A stretch of 64,000 nt of DNA, from assembly GCF_014851685.1 (NCBI RefSeq), contig NZ_JACVAC010000016.1, forward strand, positions 34,807-98,806. Reading direction: 5' to 3'. How positions within the stretch are numbered: the first letter of the stretch is position 1; each line of letters starts with the position of its first letter. The notes beneath the pieces are model-generated. The model did not search any database. It was not told the DNA's origin and saw only the letters and a program-made list of their open reading frames with translations. This stretch comes from Pseudomonas sp. PDM05 (GTDB taxonomy: Bacteria > Pseudomonadota > Gammaproteobacteria > Pseudomonadales > Pseudomonadaceae). Shown in pieces: positions 19,469-27,797 of the stretch. The position numbers and the translations under genes are program-made.

Positions 19469-20467
19469 CTAACTCTCCTGCGCCCGGTAAGCCCCTGGCG
19501 TCACCCCCGTCCACTTCTTGAACGCCCGGTGAAACGCCGACGGCTCGGAAAACCCCAGCTGCTCGGCAATCTCCTGCAACGACAAATCCGCCCGTCCCAG
19601 GTGATAGATGGCGATGTCCCGCCGCAGCTCATCCTTGAGTGCCTGAAAGCTGGTGCCTTCTTCGCGCAGGTGCCGCCGCAGGGTCTGCGGGCTGATGTGC
19701 AGGTGCTGGGCAACCGCTTCCAGGTCCGGCCAGGGCGTGCGGTCGCGGCTGAGCAAGCGGCGCAGTTGGCTGCTGAGGCTGTCGCCTTCGTCCGGGCGTG
19801 ACAGCAAGTCGGCAGGCGAGCGTTCGAGGAAGTGCTTGAGCGTGCGCTCGTCCTGCAACAGCGGCAGGCTCAGGTAGCGCGCGGGAAACACCAGGCTGCT
19901 GTGCGGCGCGCCGAACACCAGGGGGCAGGGGAACAGCAGGTCGTACTCTCCGGCATGGGCTGGCATCGGGTAGCTGAAGGTGGCCTGGTTCAGCCGGATG
20001 CGCTGGCCGATCAGCCAACTGCCGAGGCGATGCCAGATCACCAGCAGGCATTCGCTGAGGAAGTGATCCGGGTCCCACAGCTGTGAGTCGTCCAGGCTCA
20101 AGCGGGCCATGTCGCCTTCGCGCGTCAGCTGCCAGCGCGGGCCCTGTGGGAATAGGCTATAAAATAATAAGCCGCGTTCCAGCGCCTTCTCCAGGGTGCG
20201 GCAGTGGATCAGCGCGTGGCACATCATGGCGAAGGTGCCGCGCTTGCTCGGGCCTTCGGCAAAGCCCAGGTATTCGTCATCCAGCCCCAGCCAGAGCATT
20301 TGCAGCAGCCGGGTAAATTGCTCCGGGGCAATGCGGGCGCGCGGTTCGCTCAGCAGTTCGGGGGTGATGCCCAGTTGTTGCAGCAGGCCCGAATAGTCGT
20401 AACCCGCCCGGCGCGCACCGCCGAGGGCTGCTCGGGCGTAATGACTGGCGATGGTACGTTCACGCAT
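19469..20467 (-). CDS. AraC-family regulator with arabinose-binding-like N-terminal domain
   Basis: This 332-residue transcription factor has a long N-terminal ligand domain of the OruR/ArgR-like type (about residues 20-205) and a C-terminal double helix-turn-helix (about 230-328), seen as DLEAVAQHLHISPQTLRRHL and LSLQEIAEQLGFSEPSAFHR. The start at 20467 has GAGG before it; the longer frame runs into the dctA control region. It is divergent from dctA, but a link to dicarboxylates is not shown. In P. aeruginosa an AraC gene (PA1182) also borders dctA. Confidence 0.85.
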   Translation of the reverse strand: MRERTIASHYARAALGGARRAGYDYSGLLQQLGITPELLSEPRARIAPEQFTRLLQMLWLGLDDEYLGFAEGPSKRGTFAMMCHALIHCRTLEKALERGLLFYSLFPQGPRWQLTREGDMARLSLDDSQLWDPDHFLSECLLVIWHRLGSWLIGQRIRLNQATFSYPMPAHAGEYDLLFPCPLVFGAPHSSLVFPARYLSLPLLQDERTLKHFLERSPADLLSRPDEGDSLSSQLRRLLSRDRTPWPDLEAVAQHLHISPQTLRRHLREEGTSFQALKDELRRDIAIYHLGRADLSLQEIAEQLGFSEPSAFHRAFKKWTGVTPGAYRAQES

Positions 20468-20523
20468 GCGAAGGCCTCGTCCATGGAATGGCGGATGGTA
20501 GCCAGCCGAGGGTAGGGCGACAA

Positions 20524-20578
20524 GGCGGATATCCGCCAAATTGTAGGACGTGATTGGACGAGTGGGCGGAAATCCGCC
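20524..20578 (+). promoter_or_regulatory. Two DctD-like upstream activator palindromes
   Basis: GGCGGATATCCGCC (20524-20537, perfect palindrome) and GGCGGAAATCCGCC (20565-20578) lie 41 bases apart, four helical turns, and 80-130 bases upstream of the sigma-54 promoter of dctA. They resemble the rhizobial DctD sites (GCGGAAATCCGC core). Confidence 0.65.
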
Positions 20579-20656
20579 ACCTGATTCGGCGCGCTGGAGG
20601 GCGCCTGAAGAGCCTCAGCCCTGATGTCTAAAGGCCTTCAGGGTTTTTCAGAGAAG

Positions 20657-20671
20657 TGGCACGACGTTTGC
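20657..20671 (+). promoter_or_regulatory. Sigma-54 promoter of dctA
   Basis: TGGCAC-N5-TTGC is a full -24/-12 match, giving a leader of roughly 120 bases. dctA is classically under RpoN and DctB/DctD control. Confidence 0.85.
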
Positions 20672-20805
20672 GATACAGATTACAGCGCAGGCCGCTCCGA
20701 CAGGCCTCGCAAACAACAAATCCCTCCAGTGCAGGAGGGTTCGCAATTCAAGTGTCGTGGGCAATGGCGGATCTTTGCCACACGGGACGATTGAGGAATT
20801 TTGCA

Positions 20806-22137
20806 ATGACGACTCGTCAGCCAATCTACAAATCCCTGTATTTCCAGGTGATCGTTGCAATCGTTATCGGTATTTTGCTCGGTCACTTCTATCCGGATAC
20901 CGGCGTGGCCCTCAAGCCATTGGGTGACGGGTTCATCAAACTGATCAAAATGGTCATCGCCCCGATCATCTTCTGCACCGTTGTCAGCGGCATCGCTGGC
21001 ATGCAAAGCATGAAATCGGTCGGCAAGACTGGCGGCTACGCGTTGCTGTACTTCGAAATCGTTTCGACCATCGCGCTGCTGATCGGCCTGGTCGTGGTCA
21101 ACGTTGTGCAACCGGGCGCCGGCATGCACATCGACGTGGCTACCCTGGACGCTTCGAAAGTCGCGGCCTACGTGACTGCCGGTAAAGACCAGAGCATCGT
21201 TGGCTTTATCCTCAACGTTATCCCGAACACCATCGTCGGCGCCTTCGCCAACGGCGACATCCTGCAAGTGCTGATGTTCTCGGTGATCTTCGGTTTCGCC
21301 CTGCACCGCCTGGGTGCCTACGGCAAGCCGGTACTGGACTTCATCGATCGCTTCGCCCACGTGATGTTCAACATCATCAACATGATCATGAAGCTCGCGC
21401 CAATCGGTGCCCTGGGCGCCATGGCGTTCACCATCGGTGCCTATGGCGTAGGTTCCCTGGTGCAACTGGGCCAGCTGATGATCTGCTTCTACATCACCTG
21501 CGTGCTGTTCGTGCTGGTGGTGCTGGGCGCTATCTGCCGCGCTCACGGTTTCAGCGTGATCAAGCTGATCCGCTACATCCGTGAAGAGCTGCTGATCGTT
21601 CTGGGTACTTCGTCTTCCGAATCCGCACTGCCACGCATGCTGATCAAGATGGAGCGTCTGGGCGCGAAGAAATCCGTAGTAGGCCTGGTGATCCCGACTG
21701 GCTACTCCTTCAACCTCGACGGTACGTCGATCTACCTGACCATGGCGGCCGTGTTCATCGCCCAGGCGACTGACACCCACATGGACATCACCCACCAGAT
21801 CACGCTGCTGCTGGTGCTGCTGCTGTCCTCCAAAGGCGCTGCGGGCGTGACCGGTTCGGGCTTCATCGTACTGGCTGCAACCCTGTCGGCCGTAGGCCAC
21901 CTGCCGGTTGCCGGTTTGGCGCTGATCCTGGGTATCGACCGCTTCATGTCTGAAGCCCGCGCCCTGACCAACCTGGTTGGTAACGCCGTGGCCACCCTGG
22001 TTGTGGCCAAGTGGGTCAAGGAACTGGACACCGACAAGCTGCAAAGCGAGCTGGCGTCCGGCGGTACCGGTATCTCGGAAACCCGCGAACTGGATGACCT
22101 GGGCGTGGCCGAAGGCCCTGCACCTACCGTCAAGTAA
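20806..22137 (+). CDS. dctA: C4-dicarboxylate/H+ symporter DctA
   Basis: DctA imports succinate, fumarate and malate, the preferred carbon sources of pseudomonads. The 443-residue protein is a DAACS-family (glutamate/aspartate-type) symporter with about eight membrane segments. The family signatures are visible: FGTSSSES-like GTSSSESALPRM (hairpin 1 serines), GYSFNLDGTSIYLTMA (transmembrane 7), and GFIVLAATLSAVGHLP. The ATG at 20806 has GAGGA upstream and lies after the sigma-54 promoter. Confidence 0.95.
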   Translation: MTTRQPIYKSLYFQVIVAIVIGILLGHFYPDTGVALKPLGDGFIKLIKMVIAPIIFCTVVSGIAGMQSMKSVGKTGGYALLYFEIVSTIALLIGLVVVNVVQPGAGMHIDVATLDASKVAAYVTAGKDQSIVGFILNVIPNTIVGAFANGDILQVLMFSVIFGFALHRLGAYGKPVLDFIDRFAHVMFNIINMIMKLAPIGALGAMAFTIGAYGVGSLVQLGQLMICFYITCVLFVLVVLGAICRAHGFSVIKLIRYIREELLIVLGTSSSESALPRMLIKMERLGAKKSVVGLVIPTGYSFNLDGTSIYLTMAAVFIAQATDTHMDITHQITLLLVLLLSSKGAAGVTGSGFIVLAATLSAVGHLPVAGLALILGIDRFMSEARALTNLVGNAVATLVVAKWVKELDTDKLQSELASGGTGISETRELDDLGVAEGPAPTVK

Positions 22138-22175
22138 GCTACTGCCGGCGTGAACTGACGCCGACCGCGATACAC

Positions 22176-22202
22176 AAACGCCCCGACCTGTTCGGGGCGT
22201 TT
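22176..22202 (+). terminator. Terminator of dctA
   Basis: AAACGCCCCGA and its complement TCGGGGCGTTT form a tight GC-rich stem 40 bases after the stop codon; the T tail is short and interrupted. Confidence 0.75.
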
Positions 22203-22261
22203 GCGTTTCTGGTTTACAGTGGGTGAATCTGTTTGCCGTTGTAAAGCTTGCTGGAGGTTTG

Positions 22262-23215
22262 ATGGACAGCGTTGATCTGAATGTCCTGCGCAGCGTGCTC
22301 GAATGGCGTCGCGCCGGGCAGCGTGTGGTGTTGTACAGCGTCGTGCAGACCTGGGGCAGTGCGCCACGGCCGCCGGGGGCAATGTTGGCCTTGCGTGGTG
22401 ATGGTGTGGTGATCGGCTCAGTGTCCGGCGGTTGCATCGAGGATGACCTGATCGCGCGGCTGCAAGATGGTCGCTTGCCGGCCGATGGGCCGCCGGTGCA
22501 GCTGGTGACTTACGGTGTCACCCGCGATGAGGCGGCGCGTTTTGGCTTGCCGTGCGGCGGCACCCTGCGCCTGACCGAGGAGCGTGTTGATGAGTGGGAG
22601 TGGGTGTCGCAATTGCTGGAACGCTGCGAGGCCCACCAGATTGTCGCCCGTGAACTTAACCTGGCGACCGGCGAGGTGACACTGAGCGAGGCGAACAAGA
22701 CCGATGCGGTGACCTTCGACGGCGAGCGCCTGCGTGCGATTTACGGCCCGCGTTGGCGCCTGTTGCTGATCGGCGCCGGCCAACTGTCGCGCTACGTGGC
22801 GCAAATGGCGCGGCTGCTGGATTTCGAAGTACTGATCTGCGACCCGCGGGAAGAGTTCGTCTACGGCTGGGAGCAGCAGCACGGCCGCTTCGTGCCGGGC
22901 ATGCCGGACGAAGCGGTGTTGAATATCCACACCGATGAACGTACGGCCATCGTCTGCCTTACCCATGACCCGCGCCTGGATGACATGGCGTTGCTGACGG
23001 CGTTGAATTCACCGGCGTTCTACATTGGCGCCCTGGGTTCGCGGGTCAATACGCAGAAGCGCCGGGAAACCTTGGCGGCGCTGGGGTTGTCGGCAGAGGC
23101 GATTGCGCGTTTGCATGGGCCGATTGGTTTGTATATCGGCAGCCATACACCGGCGGAAATCGCGCTATCGCTGCTGGCGGAAATTGTCGCGATCAAAAAT
23201 GGCGTGGTGTCGTGA
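22262..23215 (+). CDS. XdhC/CoxI-family molybdoenzyme maturation protein
   Basis: XdhC-family proteins bind molybdenum cofactor and help insert its sulfurated form into xanthine dehydrogenase-type enzymes. The 317-residue protein has the N-terminal XdhC domain with SAPRPPGAML and SGGCIEDD (about residues 35-65), and the C-terminal Rossmann domain with IGAGQLSRY (about 170) and GALGSRVNTQKRRE. GGAGG precedes the ATG at 22262. The next gene overlaps by four bases. No xanthine or aldehyde dehydrogenase subunits are in the window, so the client enzyme must be elsewhere. Confidence 0.85.
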   Translation: MDSVDLNVLRSVLEWRRAGQRVVLYSVVQTWGSAPRPPGAMLALRGDGVVIGSVSGGCIEDDLIARLQDGRLPADGPPVQLVTYGVTRDEAARFGLPCGGTLRLTEERVDEWEWVSQLLERCEAHQIVARELNLATGEVTLSEANKTDAVTFDGERLRAIYGPRWRLLLIGAGQLSRYVAQMARLLDFEVLICDPREEFVYGWEQQHGRFVPGMPDEAVLNIHTDERTAIVCLTHDPRLDDMALLTALNSPAFYIGALGSRVNTQKRRETLAALGLSAEAIARLHGPIGLYIGSHTPAEIALSLLAEIVAIKNGVVS

Positions 23216-23811
23216 CGGTCACTGCGCTTGTATTGGCGGCAGGGCAGGGCAGACGGTTCCGCGCTGAAGCGGGCGATGCCCAGGACAAGCTGTTGGCCGC
23301 CTGCATGGGCCTGGATGGCGTGATGCGACCGGTGATCGAGCAGGTGCTGCTGAACCTGCCGGCGAGCATTGTACGGCGCTGGGTGGTGACTTCGCCGGGG
23401 CGGGATGAGGTGGTTCGTCTGGCCAGGGCGTATGGCTGTGAGGTGCTGTTGCTGGAGTCTGCAGGTATGGGCGACAGCCTTGCGGCGGCGGTTGCGGCCA
23501 GTGGTTCGGCTGACGGTTGGCTGGTGGTGCTGGGGGATATGCCGTTTATTCAGCCTGCGAGTATTGAGCGGGTGGTGGAGGGGCTGGAGGTGGATGGCAT
23601 TTGTGTGCCGGTGCAGAGCGGGCGGTATGGGCATCCTGTGGCGTTTGGGGCTGCGTTTGGGCCGCAGTTGATGGCGCTGAGCGGTGATCGTGGAGGGCGG
23701 GCGTTGTTTGTGTCGGCATCGGTGCAGGAGGTACTGGTGGACGACCCGGGGGTGCTTTGGGATGTCGACTTGCCGCAACTCTTGAGCTTCACACCACCTC
23801 GCTCGGATTGA
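23212..23811 (+). CDS. MobA-like (MocA-type) molybdenum cofactor nucleotidyltransferase
   Basis: This 199-residue enzyme likely attaches CMP to molybdopterin for xanthine-dehydrogenase-type enzymes. It has the nucleotidyltransferase start LVLAAGQGRRF, the metal site VVLGDMPFI (about residue 107), and the late motif YGHPVAFGAAF. GTG start overlapping the XdhC gene indicates a two-gene maturation operon. MocA (CTP) rather than MobA (GTP) is inferred from the XdhC pairing. Confidence 0.82.
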   Translation: MTVTALVLAAGQGRRFRAEAGDAQDKLLAACMGLDGVMRPVIEQVLLNLPASIVRRWVVTSPGRDEVVRLARAYGCEVLLLESAGMGDSLAAAVAASGSADGWLVVLGDMPFIQPASIERVVEGLEVDGICVPVQSGRYGHPVAFGAAFGPQLMALSGDRGGRALFVSASVQEVLVDDPGVLWDVDLPQLLSFTPPRSD

Positions 23812-23835
23812 ACTGCATGGCAAATTGGAAGCATC

Positions 23836-23871
23836 AAAAAGCCCCGCCTGATCACTCAGGCGGGGCTTTTT
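23836..23871 (+). terminator. Bidirectional terminator between mobA-like gene and rne
   Basis: AAAAAGCCCCGCCTGA pairs with TCAGGCGGGGCTTTTT. A and T runs on both sides suit both converging transcripts. Confidence 0.9.
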
Positions 23872-23885
23872 AGTCGCTGCTGGAA

Positions 23886-26800
23886 TCAGGCGAGAGGTTT
23901 GCTCTCGTGTTCTGCTTCCTGTGCAGCGGCAGCGGCAGCGGCGGCTGCTTCAGCTTCCTTGCGACGACGACGCACTTCACGTGGGTCGTTCGGCGCACGG
24001 CCGTTTTCGGTCAAGGCGCTGGCCGGGGCTGCTTCAACCACCGGAGCGGCGACTTCGGCAACCACTGGCGCTTCAACCACGGGTGCAGGCTCGACAACCG
24101 GTGCTGGCTCAGCCACTGGAGCAGGTTCTGCAACCACGACAGCTTCGGCAACCGGAGCCGGCGCTTCTTCTACCACAGGGGCAGGCGCTGGCGCTTCAAC
24201 CGGGGCGGCTGGCTCGGCAGTCCACTGGAAGGCGGTCTGTTCTTCACGAACTTCACGAACTTCCAGGGCGGCTTCGACAACGGGTGCTTCAACCACGGCT
24301 TCAACCACTGGCTGAGGCTCAACGACCGGTGCCGCTTCTACCGCAACCACTTCGACTTCTGGCTGGGCTTCGTGAACCGGTGCCAGTTCGACTTGCGCAA
24401 CAACCGGCGCTTCGACTGGTGTGGTTGCTTCTACAACCGGCGCTTCGGCAACAGGTGCTTCAACAGCCGGCGCTTCTACCACTGGGGTTTCGGCGACGGG
24501 TGCTTCAACTGCGGCGGTTTCTTCGACAGCAGCGGTCGCACGTTCAGCCTGCTCGTGGGCCTGGGCTTCAGCCGATGCGCTGATGACCGAGCTGGCAACG
24601 GCCGCGGTCACGGCCAGGCCGGCAGCCAGTTCGGTGCCAGTGGCTGCTTCTGCGTTCTCGCCGGCTTCTTCCGAGCCTTCGATCACGTTGCCGTTGGCGT
24701 CACGTTGACGCTCACGACGGTTGCTGCGACGACGCTGGCCACGGGAGCGGCGGCGTGGGCGATCGCCTTCGGCGCCGTCCTGACCGTCTTCCTGCGACTG
24801 CTCTTCAGCGCTCAGTACTTCTTCGTCTTCGCTGGCAGCGGCGGCCTGTTCGGCACGTGGCTGACGCTCTTCACGCGGTGGGCGTGGCTGACGTTCTTCA
24901 CGTGGCGCACGCTCTTCGCGTGGCTGGCGAGCCGGGCGCTCTTCAGCAACAGCGGCGGCACCAGCAGCGGCGACGGCAGGTGCTGCGTCCAGCGGTTCAC
25001 GCAGTTCACGCACGCGTTCTTCACGCTCGCCACGTGGCTTGCGATCTTCACGTGGGGCACGTGGGGTGCGTGGTGCGCGTTCTTCACGCGGTGCACGCTC
25101 TTCGCGGGCTACGGTTGGAGTCTCTTCACGGGCTTCGCGAGGAGCACGCTCTTCACGTGGTGCGCGCTCTTCACGCGGTGCACGTTCTTCGCGTGGCTTG
25201 CGCTCTTCGTCACGGCGGCCGTTGCGGTTACGGCTCTGCTGGCGACCGTTGCGACGTTCTTCGTTGCGCGCCGGGCGCTCGGCCGCTGGTTTTTCAACCA
25301 CAACCGGAGCAGCAGGCTCTTCCTTGGTGGCAAACAGGCTGACCAGCGACTTCACCAGGCCCTTGAACAGGCTTGGCTCAGGCAGGGCGGCCGGTGCGGC
25401 AACCGGAGCGGCGGCTTCAACCGGGACCGGTGCGTTGGCACGGGCTGGCGCGGTCTTGACGGCGGCTTCCTGGCGAACCAGGGTGCGGGTCGCAGCGGCC
25501 GGCTGGACTTCTTCCACTTCGGCAGCAGCAGCGGCGATTTCGTAGCTGGACTGGCCGCTGTGGGCTTCCGGGCTGTCATCACGCAGGCGCTGCACTTCGA
25601 AGTGCGGCGTTTCGAGGTGATCGTTCGGCAGGATGACGATACGGGCACGGGTGCGCAGTTCGATCTTGGTGATCGAGTTGCGTTTTTCGTTGAGCAGGAA
25701 CGCGGCAACCGGGATCGGCACTTGCGCGCGGACTTCGGCGGTGCGGTCTTTCAGGGCTTCTTCTTCGATCAGGCGCAGGATTGCCAGGGACAGCGATTCA
25801 ACGTCACGGATGATGCCGGTGCCGTTGCAACGCGGGCAGACGATGCCGCTGCTCTCGCCCAGGGACGGACGCAGGCGCTGACGGGACATTTCCAGCAGGC
25901 CGAAGCGCGAGATGCGGCCGACTTGCACGCGGGCACGGTCAGCTTCCAGGCATTCGCGGACTTTCTCTTCCACGGCGCGCTGGTTCTTGGCTGGAGTCAT
26001 GTCGATGAAGTCGATCACGATCAGGCCGCCGATGTCACGCAGGCGCAGCTGGCGGGCGATTTCTTCAGCCGCTTCCAGGTTGGTCTGCAGGGCGGTTTCT
26101 TCGATGTCGCTGCCTTTCGTTGCGCGCGCCGAGTTGATGTCGATGGACACCAGGGCTTCGGTCGGGTCGATCACGATGGAGCCACCGGAAGGCAGTTCGA
26201 CTACGCGCTGGAAGGCGGTCTCGATCTGGCTTTCGATCTGGAAACGGTTGAACAGCGGCACGCTGTCTTCGTACAGCTTGATCTTGCTGGCGTACTGCGG
26301 CATCACCTGGCGGATGAAGGTCAGGGCTTCGTCCTGGGCTTCAACGCTGTCGATCAGCACTTCGCCGATGTCCTGGCGCAGGTAGTCGCGGATGGCGCGG
26401 ATGATCACGTTGCTTTCCTGGTAGATCAGGAATGGCGCGGAACGATCCAGGGACGCTTCTTTGATGGCGGTCCACAGTTGCAGCAGGTAGTCGAGGTCCC
26501 ACTGCATTTCTTCGCTGCTGCGGCCAAGGCCGGCAGTGCGAACGATCAGGCCCATGTCGGCCGGTGCAACCAGGCCGTTCAGCGCTTCACGCAGTTCGTT
26601 ACGCTCTTCGCCTTCGATGCGACGGGAAATGCCGCCGGCACGTGGGTTGTTCGGCATCAGGACCAGGTAACGGCCAGCCAGGCTGATGAAGGTGGTCAGG
26701 GCTGCGCCCTTGTTGCCACGTTCTTCTTTTTCCACCTGGACGATGACTTCCTGGCCTTCGCTCAGGACGTCCTTGATGTTCACGCGGCCTTCAGGGGCTT

Positions 26801-27038
26801 TCTTGAAGTATTCGCGGGAGATTTCTTTGAGTGGCAGGAAGCCGTGGCGCTCGGAGCCGAAATCGACAAAGGCAGCCTCAAGGCTTGGTTCGATGCGAGT
26901 AATACGGCCTTTATAGATGTTGGCCTTCTTTTGCTCGCGTGCACCGGATTCGATGTCCAGGTCGTAGAGGCGTTGGCCATCTACCAGTGCAACACGCAAC
27001 TCTTCGGGTTGAGTTGCGTTAATCAGCATTCTTTTCAT
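23886..27038 (-). CDS. rne: Ribonuclease E
   Basis: RNase E is the essential endoribonuclease that scaffolds the RNA degradosome. The 1050-residue protein has the S1 domain (about residues 38-120), DNase-I-like catalytic domain with Asp in SIVIDPTEAL...DINSARAT and VIDFIDM, and the zinc link VCPRCNGTG (about 400). The C-terminal half is disordered: Arg-rich repeats of EERAPR type (about residues 610-735) and Ala/Pro/Val/Glu-rich repeats (about 845-1010), ending RRRRKEAEAAAAAAAA. The start at 27038 matches the MKRMLINA N-terminus of the family. A long structured leader precedes it. Confidence 0.95.
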   Translation of the reverse strand: MKRMLINATQPEELRVALVDGQRLYDLDIESGAREQKKANIYKGRITRIEPSLEAAFVDFGSERHGFLPLKEISREYFKKAPEGRVNIKDVLSEGQEVIVQVEKEERGNKGAALTTFISLAGRYLVLMPNNPRAGGISRRIEGEERNELREALNGLVAPADMGLIVRTAGLGRSSEEMQWDLDYLLQLWTAIKEASLDRSAPFLIYQESNVIIRAIRDYLRQDIGEVLIDSVEAQDEALTFIRQVMPQYASKIKLYEDSVPLFNRFQIESQIETAFQRVVELPSGGSIVIDPTEALVSIDINSARATKGSDIEETALQTNLEAAEEIARQLRLRDIGGLIVIDFIDMTPAKNQRAVEEKVRECLEADRARVQVGRISRFGLLEMSRQRLRPSLGESSGIVCPRCNGTGIIRDVESLSLAILRLIEEEALKDRTAEVRAQVPIPVAAFLLNEKRNSITKIELRTRARIVILPNDHLETPHFEVQRLRDDSPEAHSGQSSYEIAAAAAEVEEVQPAAATRTLVRQEAAVKTAPARANAPVPVEAAAPVAAPAALPEPSLFKGLVKSLVSLFATKEEPAAPVVVEKPAAERPARNEERRNGRQQSRNRNGRRDEERKPREERAPREERAPREERAPREAREETPTVAREERAPREERAPRTPRAPREDRKPRGEREERVRELREPLDAAPAVAAAGAAAVAEERPARQPREERAPREERQPRPPREERQPRAEQAAAASEDEEVLSAEEQSQEDGQDGAEGDRPRRRSRGQRRRSNRRERQRDANGNVIEGSEEAGENAEAATGTELAAGLAVTAAVASSVISASAEAQAHEQAERATAAVEETAAVEAPVAETPVVEAPAVEAPVAEAPVVEATTPVEAPVVAQVELAPVHEAQPEVEVVAVEAAPVVEPQPVVEAVVEAPVVEAALEVREVREEQTAFQWTAEPAAPVEAPAPAPVVEEAPAPVAEAVVVAEPAPVAEPAPVVEPAPVVEAPVVAEVAAPVVEAAPASALTENGRAPNDPREVRRRRKEAEAAAAAAAAAQEAEHESKPLA

Positions 27039-27286
27039 GTTGTACCGTCGGTTTCCGGGCTGCCGGAAACGGCGTTCGGCACACACGACTTCTCACGGTC
27101 GGTGTCAGGTGCGTCAAGAGTGGTTGGCCACTCCAGTGTCCAGCGACATCTGCCCAAAGGGGGCAAAGGCGCGACGGACGCGTCCTGCTTGTTTGCTGTG
27201 GTGACCAAGGCACCACTTCAACAAAAGCTAAGGTCAGGAGGAGGAATCAACCGGCGACTGTGGACGAGATGAAGCGTCTAAATATA
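27039..27286 (-). promoter_or_regulatory. Probable rne 5' leader
   Basis: A possible -10 (TATATT on the minus strand, 27281-27286) would give a leader of about 235 bases. It contains a GTGGTG/CACCAC hairpin (about 27200-27225) and, 12 bases before the start codon, a strong stem GTTTCCGG/CCGGAAAC (27050-27070). E. coli rne is feedback-controlled by RNase E cutting such a leader; the same here is inference, and no good -35 was found. Confidence 0.4.
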
Positions 27287-27797
27287 AGCCTAGTGCTACA
27301 CGGTCCGACGGTTGTGCATCTCCACCCTACACGTATCCCTGATAATTCGGGTGCTGCCGCGCGCAGAATCCGCAGCGGGTTGGCATTTACCGTGTTTTCC
27401 AATGGGGAGAACACGCTCATGGCTAAACAAGACTAGGTGTGGGCGACTGCGCTCTCACTCAGCTCTTAACAGGCGTTGTTTCCGAAGCATTCGCCATGGT
27501 CTGGCCCAAGACTGACTGCACTTTGTGAACTGGCCGTAAATATCGGCGCAAAACGCGAGTATTCACTCTGCTTTCTGCACTCGCTTCAGGCCTCATGTCA
27601 CCTGCGCTCGTTACAATCCTGAGCCTTCCAAGGTGGCGAAAGCCCCGTAGGACGGCCTCGCGTCCTGATGAATTGCGATGGTCAGGGCCGGCTGTATGCC
27701 GCATGTCCTCTGGCCAGGCCGCTTTTGGCGGCGTTCGCGACTATAGCAGCAATGATTAAGTGCTTCAATTCCATAAAAAATTGTTATCATCGCCGCC
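27287..27797. other. Gene-free stretch between rne and rluC
   Basis: About 510 bases without a convincing gene. The only translation-like signal is GGGGAGAA followed by a five-codon reading frame (27419-27436). The rluC promoter should be near 27750-27790, where the sequence turns AT-rich. Confidence 0.5.

Noticed and set aside
23907..27272. Open frame of more than 1100 codons antisense to rne
   Set aside because: The peptide is rich in Phe, Trp, Gly and Arg with no domain; it results from GC skew and repeats in the RNase E tail.
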